This document shows positions 18,068-26,390 of a stretch of DNA of 64,000 bases, piece after piece (positions within the stretch are counted from its first letter, which is position 1; each line of letters opens with the position of its first letter). This DNA is from an uncultured Litoreibacter sp. GTDB lineage: Bacteria; Pseudomonadota; Alphaproteobacteria; Rhodobacterales; Rhodobacteraceae. The stretch lies in the NCBI RefSeq assembly GCF_947501785.1, contig NZ_CANMXB010000001.1, positions 186,001 through 250,000 of the forward strand. The letters are read 5' to 3'. Both the position numbers and the translations under genes were made by a program. The notes below the pieces were generated by a model. It saw only the letters and a program-made list of their open reading frames with translations. It did not search any database and was not told the DNA's origin.

Positions 18068-19951
18068 TTGGACCCGATTAGTCTGACATTGGAAATGGGA
18101 GTGGTGCTGGGCCTTTTGGCCTTCACCGTCGGGCTGTTCGTCTCGGAAATCATCCGCATTGATCTGGCCGCCATTCTGGTGATGGTGCTGCTGGGCGCAC
18201 TGAGCTACCTGCCGGGCCTGGGCAATCTTGCAGATGTGAATCACTTGTTCGATGGGTTCGCGTCGAATGCAGTGATCTCGATCATCGCGGTGATGATCAT
18301 TGGCATGGGGTTGGACAAGACTGGGCTGATGTCGAAGGTCGCGGGGCTGATCTTGCGCAAGGGCGGCACCACCGAGGCCCGCATCATCCCGATTGTATCG
18401 GGCACCGTGGCCGTCATTTCTTCCTTCATGCAAAACGTCGGTGCGGCGGCGCTGTTCTTGCCGGTGGTGTCTCGGATTTCAGCGCGGACTGGGCTGCCTT
18501 TGTCTCGGCTGCTAATGCCCATGGGGTTCTGCGCGATTTTGGGGGGGACCATGACCATGGTGGGCTCTTCTCCGTTGATTTTGTTGAATGATTTGATCCT
18601 GACGGCCAATAGCGGCTTGCCTGCGGATCAACAGATCGAGCCCTTTGGGCTGTTCTCTGTCACACCTGTGGGCGCGATGCTGATCGTCACCGGCATCCTA
18701 TATTTCGTCCTGCTGGGACGTTGGGTGCTGCCGGCGCGTAGCGACAAAGATGACGCTACGTCCGGTCAATCCATGCAAGCCTACATGCGCCAGACCTATG
18801 GGCTAAACGCCGATATTTTCGAAGTGCTGGTACCAGAGGGCAATATCCTTGTCGGCCAAACGCTGAGCGACATTATGGACGCGCATCATCTGTATATCAT
18901 CGGCACCGATTACCGCGGCAAGAAGGTCGTGGCCCCGATGGTCGATACACGGATCGAAACGCCCTGCCGGTTGGCTGTGCTGGGGCTGCGACGCGTGGTG
19001 AATGAATTTGCCGACATCTATGGGCTGACCGTGCTGAGCACGCCTGAGCGGTTCGTAGAGGACTTCGCCTCGACCAGCGCCGGGGTGGCGGAGATCGTTG
19101 TGCCGCCCACGTCGAGCCTTGTCGGCAAAGCGCCGGAGGAGTTGCGCATTCGCCAGACCTATGGGTTTTCGCTGCTGGCCATTCACCGCGGTGAAGAGGT
19201 TTTGAGCCTTGTCGAGACCGAAGAACACGAGGCCTGCCGACTTGGCAAGCAGATGCTGCGGTCCGGCGATACGTTGGCGATCCACACGCCCTGGGCGGCC
19301 CTGGCCCGGTTGACGAAAGACCGTGACTTTGTGGTGATCACATCTGATTTCCCGCGGGAAGACTTGCGGCCGCAGAAGGTCAATTGGGCGCTTGGGTTCT
19401 TCGCGATTGCGTTGATCCTGATCCTGTTCACTGATGTGCGGTTGTCGCTGTGCTTGCTGGTGGGCGCGGTGGGTATGATTCTGTCCAAGGTTCTGACAGT
19501 GGACGAGGCTTATGGCGCGGTAAGCTGGCAGACGGTGTTTTTGCTGGCGAGCCTTATTCCGCTGGGGCAAGCGGTGCAGGAAACCGGGACCGCCGCCTGG
19601 ATCGCGCAGCAGATTTTGGTGTTGTTGGACGGCTGGCCTTTGTGGGCCTTGCAGGCCGGATTGGCGGTGCTGGCGACAGCGTTTACGTTGGTGATGTCCA
19701 ATGTCGGGGCGACAGTGTTGTTGGTGCCTCTCGCCGTGTCGATTGCTGTCGCGGCAGGGGGCAACCCGGGGATGTTTGCGCTGACTGTGGCGATTGCCAC
19801 GTCAAACAGCTTTCTGATCCCGACCCATCAGGTGAACGCGCTGATCATGGGGCCTGCGGGCTACAGGGTGGCGGATTTCGTCAAGGCGGGCAGCTTGATG
19901 ACGGTGCTGTTCCTGGTCGTGTCTCTGACGGCGTTGAACTTGTTTTACTGA
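18068..19951 (+). CDS. SLC13-family permease with two RCK_C (TrkA-C) domains
   Basis: A 627-residue inner-membrane carrier with the anion/DASS arrangement: a first membrane block (about 5-215), a cytoplasmic insert of about 180 residues containing two TrkA-C-like units (near 250-320 and 345-420), and a second membrane block (about 435-627). SSFMQNVGAAALFLPV and a second MSNVGATVLLVPLAVSIA resemble the paired SNN/T motifs that bind sodium and anion in this family. The start is TTG, placed 4 nt after a GGAGG. Proteins of this architecture move sulfate, citrate or other anions; the substrate here is unknown. Its position after dctM may be coincidental. Confidence 0.85.
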   Translation: MDPISLTLEMGVVLGLLAFTVGLFVSEIIRIDLAAILVMVLLGALSYLPGLGNLADVNHLFDGFASNAVISIIAVMIIGMGLDKTGLMSKVAGLILRKGGTTEARIIPIVSGTVAVISSFMQNVGAAALFLPVVSRISARTGLPLSRLLMPMGFCAILGGTMTMVGSSPLILLNDLILTANSGLPADQQIEPFGLFSVTPVGAMLIVTGILYFVLLGRWVLPARSDKDDATSGQSMQAYMRQTYGLNADIFEVLVPEGNILVGQTLSDIMDAHHLYIIGTDYRGKKVVAPMVDTRIETPCRLAVLGLRRVVNEFADIYGLTVLSTPERFVEDFASTSAGVAEIVVPPTSSLVGKAPEELRIRQTYGFSLLAIHRGEEVLSLVETEEHEACRLGKQMLRSGDTLAIHTPWAALARLTKDRDFVVITSDFPREDLRPQKVNWALGFFAIALILILFTDVRLSLCLLVGAVGMILSKVLTVDEAYGAVSWQTVFLLASLIPLGQAVQETGTAAWIAQQILVLLDGWPLWALQAGLAVLATAFTLVMSNVGATVLLVPLAVSIAVAAGGNPGMFALTVAIATSNSFLIPTHQVNALIMGPAGYRVADFVKAGSLMTVLFLVVSLTALNLFY

Positions 19952-19982
19952 GGTTTTGCGCCGCGCTTACGCGCGTCGCCAA

Positions 19983-20016
19983 GCGGGGCTCTGCCCCGCA
20001 CCCCGGAGTATTTGAA
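19983..20016 (+). repeat. Dispersed hairpin element (GGGGCTCTGCCCC...GTATTT)
   Basis: Between convergent SLC13 and tpiA lies GCGGGGC-TCT-GCCCCGC (19983-19999), a 7-bp hairpin, followed by ACCCCGGAGTATTTGAAAC. The reverse strand at 49244-49203 carries the same layout (GGGGGC-TCT-GCCCCC, then CCCGGGATATTT and a GAAC-like end). It is a short dispersed intergenic element; a role in 3'-end formation is possible. Confidence 0.5.
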
Positions 20017-20028
20017 ACCAAATGGAGA

Positions 20029-20778
20029 CTAGGCGTTCTCTAACGCTGTGATGATCGGAGAGAAGTCGCTTGCTTTGAGAGAAGCGCCGCCGACCAATGC
20101 GCCGTCGACATTGGAGACCGCGAAAATCTCGTCCGCGTTGGAGGCTTTGACCGAGCCGCCATAGAGGATGCGCATGGATTTTCCGACGCCGTCGCCGTAG
20201 CGTTTGACCAGTTTTGAGCGAATGAAATCATGCACTTCACCGATCTGATCTGTCGTTGGCACCTTGCCGGTGCCGATGGCCCAGACGGGCTCGTAGGCGA
20301 TGACAGTGTTTTCGGCCGTCAGCACATCGGGCAGGGAGCCTGCGAGCTGGCCTGCGATGATGTCGAGCGTGTTGGCGGCTTCGCGTTCTTCCAGCGTTTC
20401 GCCTATGCAGACGATGACCTTCAGGCCCGCGGCATGGGCGGTTATGGTTTTGCGGCGAATCTGTTCGTCGACCTCGGCGTGATCTGTGCGGCGTTCAGAG
20501 TGGCCAGACAGCACGTAAGATGCGCCTGCATCTTTGAGCATCGTGGCGGCTATGTCGCCAGTGTGGGCACCTGCCTCAGCGCGGTGGTTGTCCTGGCCGC
20601 CGATTTGCAAAGGGTGATCTGCGGCGGTGACGACGGCGGAGGTGATCAGAGTGGCGGGGGGGCAGATCAGGATCTCGACCTTGGGGTCGGGATGCGCATC
20701 GCGTAATGCCTTGAGTTCCTTAAGGTTTTCTGACGTTCCGTTCATCTTCCAATTGCCGGCGGCGAGTTTTCTGCGCAT
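20029..20778 (-). CDS. tpiA: Triose-phosphate isomerase
   Basis: A 249-residue TIM-barrel enzyme interconverting dihydroxyacetone phosphate and glyceraldehyde 3-phosphate in glycolysis and gluconeogenesis. Catalytic residues are all in place: Lys in AGNWKMNG (residues 7-14), His in SGHSERR and Glu in [11 protein letters not shown]. The phosphate-binding [13 protein letters not shown] is near the C-terminus. Length matches the family. It is a single-gene unit facing the SLC13 gene and divergent from the oxygenase gene. Confidence 0.97.
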   Translation of the reverse strand: MRRKLAAGNWKMNGTSENLKELKALRDAHPDPKVEILICPPATLITSAVVTAADHPLQIGGQDNHRAEAGAHTGDIAATMLKDAGASYVLSGHSERRTDHAEVDEQIRRKTITAHAAGLKVIVCIGETLEEREAANTLDIIAGQLAGSLPDVLTAENTVIAYEPVWAIGTGKVPTTDQIGEVHDFIRSKLVKRYGDGVGKSMRILYGGSVKASNADEIFAVSNVDGALVGGASLKASDFSPIITALENA

Positions 20779-20854
20779 GTCTGTGACCCCTTTGGTTGGC
20801 CTTCAGACTCGCAAAGGGTAGAGGGGAGGGCAAGAGGCTTTTGGAGGGTAGGAC

Positions 20855-21766
20855 ATGATCCCCAGAATTGACGCGCAGGCATTGGCTGCAGGTGACGCGG
20901 ATGCGGTTGCTGCGACCCGAGAAGGGGCGCATGAGATCGGGTTTTTGACGGTGCATAACACCGCTCTGACGGGGCCTGAGGTGGAGGCGGCGTTGGACGC
21001 GTATCGGGGGTTTTTCAAACTGCCGGAGCATCTTAAACAAGCGGTTAACATGGATCGGACGGCGTCAAACCGGGGGTGGGGCGCGCAAGGGTCCGAACAA
21101 GTCGATCCGGACGCAAATCCTGATTATAAACAAGTGTTTGACTGCGGCTACGAGCTGCCGGAAGGCCATCCATTAGGTAAACAAAACCTTAAGGTTTATG
21201 CGCCCAATCAGTGGCCAGACGGGATGCCCGCGTTTCAGCGGCGAATTTCGGAGTATTACGCCAAGTCCCTGATCGTCGCGAAAGCGCTTCTTGGCGATAT
21301 TGTTGGTGCCGTTGGTGAAGATCCCGCGTTCTTCGGAGATGCTTTTAGCGCACCTATGGCGCTGTTGCGGGGAAATTATTACCCCGAACGGCCCAAATGG
21401 GCAGGCGACAAGGATTTCGGGATTGCGACCCATACCGATTATGGCTGCCTGACGCTGTTGGCTACGGATGGCTCGCCGGGCCTAGAGGTGCGCAAACGGG
21501 GTGGGGGCTGGATTCCGGTGTCGGCGCCGCCGGGGGAATTTGTGATCAATTTCGGCGAAATGATCGAGATGTGGACCAACAAGGCGGTGCGCGCGACGCC
21601 GCATCGGGTTGTGGGTGGCAATGCGGAACGGCTGTCTATCCCGCTGTTTTTCAACCCGAATTACGATGTGAATGTCGCGCCTATCGGGTCAGGGGATACG
21701 ATCCTGGCAGGGGACCATCTGACAAAGCGGTTCAACGAAACCTACGTGCATCTCAAAGATAGCTGA
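20855..21766 (+). CDS. Isopenicillin N synthase-like 2-oxoglutarate/Fe(II) oxygenase
   Basis: A 303-residue non-heme iron oxygenase. The DIOX_N region (residues 3-90) starts IPRIDAQALAAGD. The iron triad appears as His and Asp in ATHTDYGCLTLL and His in RATPHRVVGG. The 2-oxoglutarate-type Arg-x-Ser is ERLSIPLFFNPN. A strong GGAGG precedes the ATG. Its 3' end overlaps the convergent TfoX-domain gene by 14 bp. The substrate is unknown; related marine bacterial enzymes are annotated only at family level. Confidence 0.88.
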   Translation: MIPRIDAQALAAGDADAVAATREGAHEIGFLTVHNTALTGPEVEAALDAYRGFFKLPEHLKQAVNMDRTASNRGWGAQGSEQVDPDANPDYKQVFDCGYELPEGHPLGKQNLKVYAPNQWPDGMPAFQRRISEYYAKSLIVAKALLGDIVGAVGEDPAFFGDAFSAPMALLRGNYYPERPKWAGDKDFGIATHTDYGCLTLLATDGSPGLEVRKRGGGWIPVSAPPGEFVINFGEMIEMWTNKAVRATPHRVVGGNAERLSIPLFFNPNYDVNVAPIGSGDTILAGDHLTKRFNETYVHLKDS

Positions 21767-22079
21767 GCGCCTTGCGGGCGAGCGCTTTGGCCTCGTCGGG
21801 GTCGTCCAGGCAGGCCTCTGGCAGGGTCCAATAGGGCATGGCGGTTGGCTTGTCTTTGCCTTCGCGCTGGTAGGTCCATTGGGTGCAGCCCAGCGCCTTG
21901 ACCTCGTCGATAAAGTCGCCTTGCGCCTTGATGAAAAGCGTACCGTCCGAGTAGAGCAGCGCGAAAATTGTTCCATCAGAATAAAGGCATAGCCCGCCCA
22001 TCATCTTTCGGGTGGTGAGGTGACCGACGCCTTCGAAGAGTTCTTTGGCGAAGGCGATATCTTCATCGGAAACGCTCAT
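21753..22079 (-). CDS. TfoX/Sxy N-terminal-domain protein
   Basis: A 108-residue protein consisting of the TfoX N-terminal domain alone (FEGVGHLTTRKMMGGLCLYSDGTIFALL). In gammaproteobacteria full-length TfoX/Sxy promotes competence; short alphaproteobacterial versions have no proven role. The start at 22079 (MSVSDEDIAFAKELF) is chosen over an upstream one at 22130 that would overlap the next gene. It begins 7 bp after the Fe-S assembly gene on the same strand, so it is probably the last gene of that operon. Confidence 0.8.
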   Translation of the reverse strand: MSVSDEDIAFAKELFEGVGHLTTRKMMGGLCLYSDGTIFALLYSDGTLFIKAQGDFIDEVKALGCTQWTYQREGKDKPTAMPYWTLPEACLDDPDEAKALARKALSYL

Positions 22080-22086
22080 TTGAGCA

Positions 22087-22449
22087 TCAGGGTTTAGCGA
22101 AAAGCGTGTCGTCGAACTTGATGCTTTCACCGCAGCCGCAGGCTTCCGAGACGTTGGGGTTGTTGAATTTAAAACCGCTCTCTAACAGGCTGGTTTCATA
22201 GTCAATTTCGGTGCCGAACAGGAACATCTGCGCCATGGGCGCGATCACCACTTTGGCGCCGTTCTTCTCGACCGCCTCATCATGGGGGCCAAGCTCGTCG
22301 ACATATTCCATAGTGTATTCCATGCCTGCGCAGCCGCCCTTTTTGACGCCTATTTTCAAAGCCTTATGGCCGTCTGTTGCCATGAGTTTGGCGATTTGCG
22401 CGGCGGCGCGGTCGGTGATTTTGACGGCGTCTTGTCCGGGAATGAACAT
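22087..22449 (-). CDS. HesB/IscA-type iron-sulfur assembly protein (SufA-like)
   Basis: A 120-residue A-type Fe-S carrier. The three conserved cysteines are present: one in KKGGCAGMEYTMEYV and two in SEACGCGESIKF near the C-terminus. It would accept clusters from the SUF scaffold and deliver them to target proteins. Its ATG overlaps the stop of the DUF59 gene (TGATG), indicating translational coupling. Upstream in-frame codons to 22515 lie inside that gene and are rejected. The core suf genes are not in this window. Confidence 0.92.
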   Translation of the reverse strand: MFIPGQDAVKITDRAAAQIAKLMATDGHKALKIGVKKGGCAGMEYTMEYVDELGPHDEAVEKNGAKVVIAPMAQMFLFGTEIDYETSLLESGFKFNNPNVSEACGCGESIKFDDTLFAKP

Positions 22450-22808
22450 CACATGAACCCCAGTTCCAGTTTGGCCTCGTCGGACATCATTTCCATGCCC
22501 CAGGGGGGCTCCCACACGAGTTCCACGTTGACTTGTTTCACACCTGCCAGAGGTTCAACGGCTTCGGCGACCCAGCCGGGCATTTCGCCCGCGACGGGGC
22601 AGCCCGGCGCGGTGAGGGACATCAGGATGTCGACCTCGTTTTCGGCATTGATTTCAATGGTGTAGATCAGGCCGAGATCAAAGATATTGACCGGAATTTC
22701 GGGATCATAGACCGAGCGGCAGGCCTCCACGATATTCTCGTGCAGCGGGTGATCGGTCGAGGACGGCTTGATCAGCGGGGCGCCTTCGAGGGGCGTTTGG
22801 TCATTCAT
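22449..22808 (-). CDS. MIP18/DUF59 SUF-system assembly protein
   Basis: A 119-residue protein with the DUF59 fold: ACRSVYDPEIPVNIFDLGLIYTIEI, LTAPGCPVAGEMP with its conserved cysteine, and a C-terminal VELVWEPPWGMEMMSDEAKLELGF typical of bacterial SUF-associated (SufT/YitW-like) members, which help mature Fe-S proteins. The start at MNDQTPLE is preferred because the upstream 32 codons look non-coding. It is the first gene of a three-gene operon with SufA-like and TfoX-domain genes. Upstream are ordered 11-bp repeats. Confidence 0.9.
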   Translation of the reverse strand: MNDQTPLEGAPLIKPSSTDHPLHENIVEACRSVYDPEIPVNIFDLGLIYTIEINAENEVDILMSLTAPGCPVAGEMPGWVAEAVEPLAGVKQVNVELVWEPPWGMEMMSDEAKLELGFM

Positions 22809-22898
22809 GTCGATGCATCCATGGTGGGATAGTTGAGTCTTAATGTAGGGATTGCTGAGGGCATCGTCCAGAGGCAGTCCGTTAACCGTTATTGCGGC

Positions 22899-22935
22899 GT
22901 ACACAGCGCGTACACAGGTTGTACACAGGTTGTAC
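22899..22935. repeat. Three 11-bp tandem repeats upstream of the Fe-S assembly operon
   Basis: GTACACAGCGC, GTACACAGGTT and GTACACAGGTT lie head to tail, followed by a further GTAC, 91-127 bp upstream of the DUF59 start. The period is one helical turn. CACAGCG inside the first unit has its inverted partner CGCTGTG at 22941-22947, so the array is bracketed by an inverted repeat. It could be a protein-binding site, and nothing in the sequence identifies the protein. Confidence 0.6.
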
Positions 22936-22987
22936 CGACACGCTGTGCTGACGGGGGCGAGGTTAATGGGGGTGCTCCAATCTGCGG

Positions 22988-23037
22988 GGTCCCCGCTTTC
23001 GCGGGGATGACAGGGGGGAGAAGGCGGGGATGACAGG
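22988..23037. repeat. Dispersed palindromic repeat, one full and one partial copy
   Basis: A 27-bp element (22988-23014) begins GGTCCCCGC, has a CCCCGC-TTTC-GCGGGG hairpin and ends GATGACAGG. A truncated second copy (GGCGGGGATGACAGG, 23023-23037) follows. Identical 27-bp and inverted copies occur at 63604-63630 and 63551-63573. It is a REP-like intergenic family. Confidence 0.75.
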
Positions 23038-23083
23038 GGGAGGTGGGGTATACTTCCCGGGGCAACGCTCCTAGCGTCGCGCC

Positions 23084-24298
23084 ATGAGCGACGCGGATAT
23101 TCTTGACAGCCGGTATTCCTGGACCCGGCTTTTGATCACCCTGGCGATTGCCGTGATCGGCAATGTCGGCATGTGGGCGATCATTGTCATCATGCCCGCC
23201 GTTCAGGCCGAATTTGGCGGCACGCGGGCGGATGCGTCGCTGCCCTACACGCTGACCATGATTGGCTTCGCGATTGGCAATATGGCCATCGGGCGGGCGG
23301 TGGACCGGTTCGGGGTCACGGTGTCGCTGATCGCGGCAACGCTGTTGCTGGTGGCAGGCTTCGGGCTGGCGGCGGTGAGCGGGTCCATCTTGGTGCTGTC
23401 GCTGGTGCAGTTTTTGATCGGGTTCGGATCATCCGTGTGTTTCGGGCCGCTGATTGCGGATGTGTCGCATTGGTTCTTCAAACGGCGCGGCATTGCGGTG
23501 GCGATTGCGGCGTCGGGCAACTATCTGAGCGGTGCGATCTGGCCGCTGGTGCTGGCGGGCATTCTGGAGGATCAGGGCTGGCGGACGGCCTATGTGATCA
23601 TTGGCGTTGTCAGCCTCGTCACCATGATCCCCTTGGCCTTGCTGCTCAAGAGGCGCGTACCCGCCGCAGCGGAGGCAACAGCGGAGGCGGCGGCGGCTTT
23701 GAAGCGCCGGTCTGTGCCCTTCTCCTCGCGCACGTTGGTGTGGCTGCTGGGGATTGCGGGCATTGGCTGCTGCGTGGCGATGTCGATGCCGCAGGTCCAT
23801 ATTGTGGCCTATTGCGTGGACCTTGGATACGGACCGGCGGTGGGGGCTGAGATGCTGTCGCTGATGTTGCTGGGCGGCGTGGTGTCGCGGCTGATCTCCG
23901 GCATGTTGTCGGACCGGCTGGGGGGCGTATTGACGCTTTTGATCGGGTCGGTGCTGCAGATGACGGCGCTGTTCCTGTTTTTGCCGTTTGACGGGCTGGT
24001 GTCGCTCTATCTGGTGTCGATGCTGTTTGGCCTGTCGCAGGGCGGCATTGTGCCGGCCTATGCGGTGATCGTGCGGGAATACCTGCCCGCCAAGGAGGCC
24101 GGGTCCAAAGTGGGGTTCGTCATCATGACCACCATCTTGGGCATGGCGATTGGCGGCTGGATGTCGGGCTGGATCTACGATGTGACCGGGTCCTACGTGC
24201 TGGCCTTTATCAACGGCATCGGCTGGAACGGCATCAACGTGGCGATCATGGTGTTCCTCTTGATGCGGTCGCGCCGGGGGCGGTTGGCGGCGGCATGA
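23084..24298 (+). CDS. MFS transporter (OFA/monocarboxylate-like)
   Basis: A 404-residue protein with twelve hydrophobic segments. The loop after TM2 (GRAVDRFGVTVSL) and after TM8 (ISGMLSDRLGGVLTLL) carry the MFS A-type motif. The cytoplasmic centre between TM6 and TM7 (about 190-215) is Ala- and Glu-rich. The pattern of FGGTRADASLPYTLTMIGFAIGNM resembles oxalate/formate- or monocarboxylate-type carriers, but the substrate is not determined. Its stop overlaps the ATG of the EamA gene (ATGA), so the two carriers form an operon. Confidence 0.85.
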   Translation: MSDADILDSRYSWTRLLITLAIAVIGNVGMWAIIVIMPAVQAEFGGTRADASLPYTLTMIGFAIGNMAIGRAVDRFGVTVSLIAATLLLVAGFGLAAVSGSILVLSLVQFLIGFGSSVCFGPLIADVSHWFFKRRGIAVAIAASGNYLSGAIWPLVLAGILEDQGWRTAYVIIGVVSLVTMIPLALLLKRRVPAAAEATAEAAAALKRRSVPFSSRTLVWLLGIAGIGCCVAMSMPQVHIVAYCVDLGYGPAVGAEMLSLMLLGGVVSRLISGMLSDRLGGVLTLLIGSVLQMTALFLFLPFDGLVSLYLVSMLFGLSQGGIVPAYAVIVREYLPAKEAGSKVGFVIMTTILGMAIGGWMSGWIYDVTGSYVLAFINGIGWNGINVAIMVFLLMRSRRGRLAAA

Positions 24299-25161
24299 GA
24301 AACGCGTTGGGTCCGAGCCTTGCGGTTGTCATTGGCGGCGCGCTTTGGGGCGTTTTGTGGATCCCGTTTCGGATGATGGCGGAGCGCGGGGTGGACGGCG
24401 CTTGGGGCGGGTTTTTCACCTATGTCGTGATGGCGGTGGTTTTGGCGCCGCTATTGTGGCACCGGGGCGGGGCCTGGCGCGGGGAGTGGCGCATGACCGT
24501 GCTGGGTGGGCTGTTCACCGGCACCGCCTTTTCGCTTTACGCCATCAGCCTGAACCACACCGAGGTGGTGCGGGTGCTGCTGCTTTTCTACGTCACGCCG
24601 GTCTGGTCCACGCTGATTGGCGTGGCCTTTCTGGGGGAGCGGGCGACCCTTTCGCGCATCGCGGCGCTGGCATTGGGTCTGGGCGGGCTGATGGTTGTGT
24701 TCGGGGTCGGCGCGCGGTTCCCGCTGCCGGAGAACTTTGGCGACTGGCTGGCGCTTTTCTCGGGGTTTTGCTGGTCGGTGGGCTCGGTTTTTCTGTTCAG
24801 CGCGCGCGTGTCGCGCGTGTTGCAACAGATGAGCGCCTTTGTGGCGGGGGCGCTGGCGGTTTCGGCCGCCGCGATCTGGCTGGGGGTGGCCGCCGCGCCG
24901 GTGGCGGCGCTGGGGCTGGCCTGGCCGGTGGTGCTGCTGACGGCGGCCCTTGCGCTACCCGCGATCTTTTTGACGCTCTGGCCCGCCAACCTGTTGTCGC
25001 CCGCCCGGCTTGGCGTCTTGTTGATGAGCGAGGTGCTGGTGGGCGTGGCAACCGCCGCCTGGCTGGCGGGAGAGCCGTTTGGCCCGCGCGAGATGATCGG
25101 CACCGCCCTGATCATCGCGGCGGGGCTGGTCGAGGTTCTGGGCAAGCCCGGGAAGGTCTAA
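24295..25161 (+). CDS. EamA (DMT) family transporter
   Basis: A 288-residue drug/metabolite-type carrier with ten hydrophobic segments in two EamA repeats. The first has GGALWGVLWIPFRMMAERGVDG and a central FYVTPVWSTLIGVAFLGERAT; the second ends in LLMSEVLVGVATAAWLAGEPFGPREMIGTALIIAAGLVEVLG. It is translationally coupled to the MFS gene before it. Its last codon overlaps the convergent RimK-like gene by 4 bp. The substrate is unknown; exporters of amino acids or metabolites are common in the family. Confidence 0.88.
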   Translation: MRNALGPSLAVVIGGALWGVLWIPFRMMAERGVDGAWGGFFTYVVMAVVLAPLLWHRGGAWRGEWRMTVLGGLFTGTAFSLYAISLNHTEVVRVLLLFYVTPVWSTLIGVAFLGERATLSRIAALALGLGGLMVVFGVGARFPLPENFGDWLALFSGFCWSVGSVFLFSARVSRVLQQMSAFVAGALAVSAAAIWLGVAAAPVAALGLAWPVVLLTAALALPAIFLTLWPANLLSPARLGVLLMSEVLVGVATAAWLAGEPFGPREMIGTALIIAAGLVEVLGKPGKV

Positions 25162-26327
25162 CGCTTGCGCTTCGGCTTGTGGGGCCGGGGGCGGGCCTGC
25201 TTTTCGATCAGGTCGAACAGGGCGGAGGCCGGGTTTTTGCGTGTGACCTTCTCGATATGGGTCAGATTTGGCCGCGACGTCAGGGTCAGCACCTGCAGCC
25301 CTTCGGCGGTGCGCAGCAGCGACAACGCGGCGAAGCCCAGCTTGAACACCCGCGCCGCCCGCAATGCGGTGCGGCGTTCGTCCTTCGTGAGCTTGAGCGA
25401 GCGCTTGCCGTCGCGGGTGATGACGGTCAGCTTGCCGCCGGTGACCAGCACCTCGATGGCGTCGGCGGGCAGGTCGTGGGCGGAGATCGCGGGGAAGGTC
25501 AGTTCTGGCACCGCGATGTGGTTGCGCACCAGCTTTTGCTGGACCAGCACCGGGTCATGGGCCGCGGTCAGCCCCTCCGCGGAATTGATGGTATAGGCCC
25601 CCAGCATGTCGAACTGGCGCAACAGCGCCGCGTTGTAGCGGGTCACCGGCATGCGCGGGATGACGGCATCAAAATGGGGCAGTTTGTTTGAGCCATGCTG
25701 GATGCGGGGGGCGTTGAGGCTGGTGGTGATGCTGAGCTTTGCGGGGTCGAACTGCTCGATCACGTGGCCGCGCACCTCGGCTTCCTCGATCAGCGCGTGC
25801 GAGGAGGGCGTGTTGGGCTTTGCGGTCAATAGCGCGATGCGCAGGCTGCGTGGCTTGACCGTGTAAATTGGCTTGGTCGCGTAGGCGTCGTAGCCCAGAT
25901 CGGGTTGCTGATGGCTTTCGCCGGGCACAACCAAGCAACGGTCGACCAGCGCCCTGCGGCCCAGCAACATGTGATAGGCCATGCCGGTGCGATCGGTCAG
26001 CGTGACCTCGATCGGCCAGCTTTGATCGCCGACCTGCAGATGGGTTTCGATCACGAAACGCAGCTCGGTCTCGCCATTGGATGACGTGACCTCGCGGCGG
26101 TCTTTGACGGGGGCGGAGCAAGGGATCGCGACTTCGTAGTTTTCGGGGATCGGGTAGACGGTGAAGCGCACCTTGGGGTTGGCCTCGGTGCCAAAGGGTT
26201 CAATCCCCACTGCATGCAGCGCGGAGGTGCGCGCGCCGGTGTCGATTTTGGCCTTGATGGCGGGAAGGTTGAGGTCGGGCAGGGAAAGCCACTCTTCCCA
26301 GCCAAGTTTGATCGTTGCGTCTGTCAT
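25158..26327 (-). CDS. Retropepsin-like/ATP-dependent zinc protease domain fused to a degenerate RimK ATP-grasp
   Basis: A 389-residue two-part protein. Residues 5-155 form the COG4067-type protease-like domain, with the aspartic-protease-like KIDTGARTSALHA (27-39) and YHMLLGRRALVDRCLVVPG (118-136). Residues 160-278 resemble the RimK N-terminal domain (SLRIALLTAKPNTPSSHALIEEAE; NSAEGLTAAHDPVLVQQKL). The ATP-grasp that should follow is cut short: the glycine-rich nucleotide loop is missing, and the metal-binding region reads LSLLRTAEGLQVLTLTSRPNL where RimK has VDILR...MEVNASPGL. It is therefore probably catalytically dead as a ligase. The start has AAGG upstream. Start codons of this gene and tgt are 63 bp apart, divergent. 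Confidence 0.8.
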   Translation of the reverse strand: MTDATIKLGWEEWLSLPDLNLPAIKAKIDTGARTSALHAVGIEPFGTEANPKVRFTVYPIPENYEVAIPCSAPVKDRREVTSSNGETELRFVIETHLQVGDQSWPIEVTLTDRTGMAYHMLLGRRALVDRCLVVPGESHQQPDLGYDAYATKPIYTVKPRSLRIALLTAKPNTPSSHALIEEAEVRGHVIEQFDPAKLSITTSLNAPRIQHGSNKLPHFDAVIPRMPVTRYNAALLRQFDMLGAYTINSAEGLTAAHDPVLVQQKLVRNHIAVPELTFPAISAHDLPADAIEVLVTGGKLTVITRDGKRSLKLTKDERRTALRAARVFKLGFAALSLLRTAEGLQVLTLTSRPNLTHIEKVTRKNPASALFDLIEKQARPRPHKPKRKR

Positions 26328-26390
26328 TTGGTGCCTTGATATATCGGGGCGCGGTTGCACTGCTATTGGTTTTGGCCCTAAAGGGCGGGA

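Noticed and set aside
24345-25691. 448-codon plus-strand open frame across EamA and the RimK-like gene
   Set aside because: Composition is Gly/Arg-rich without any domain, and it crosses two well-supported genes on both strands.
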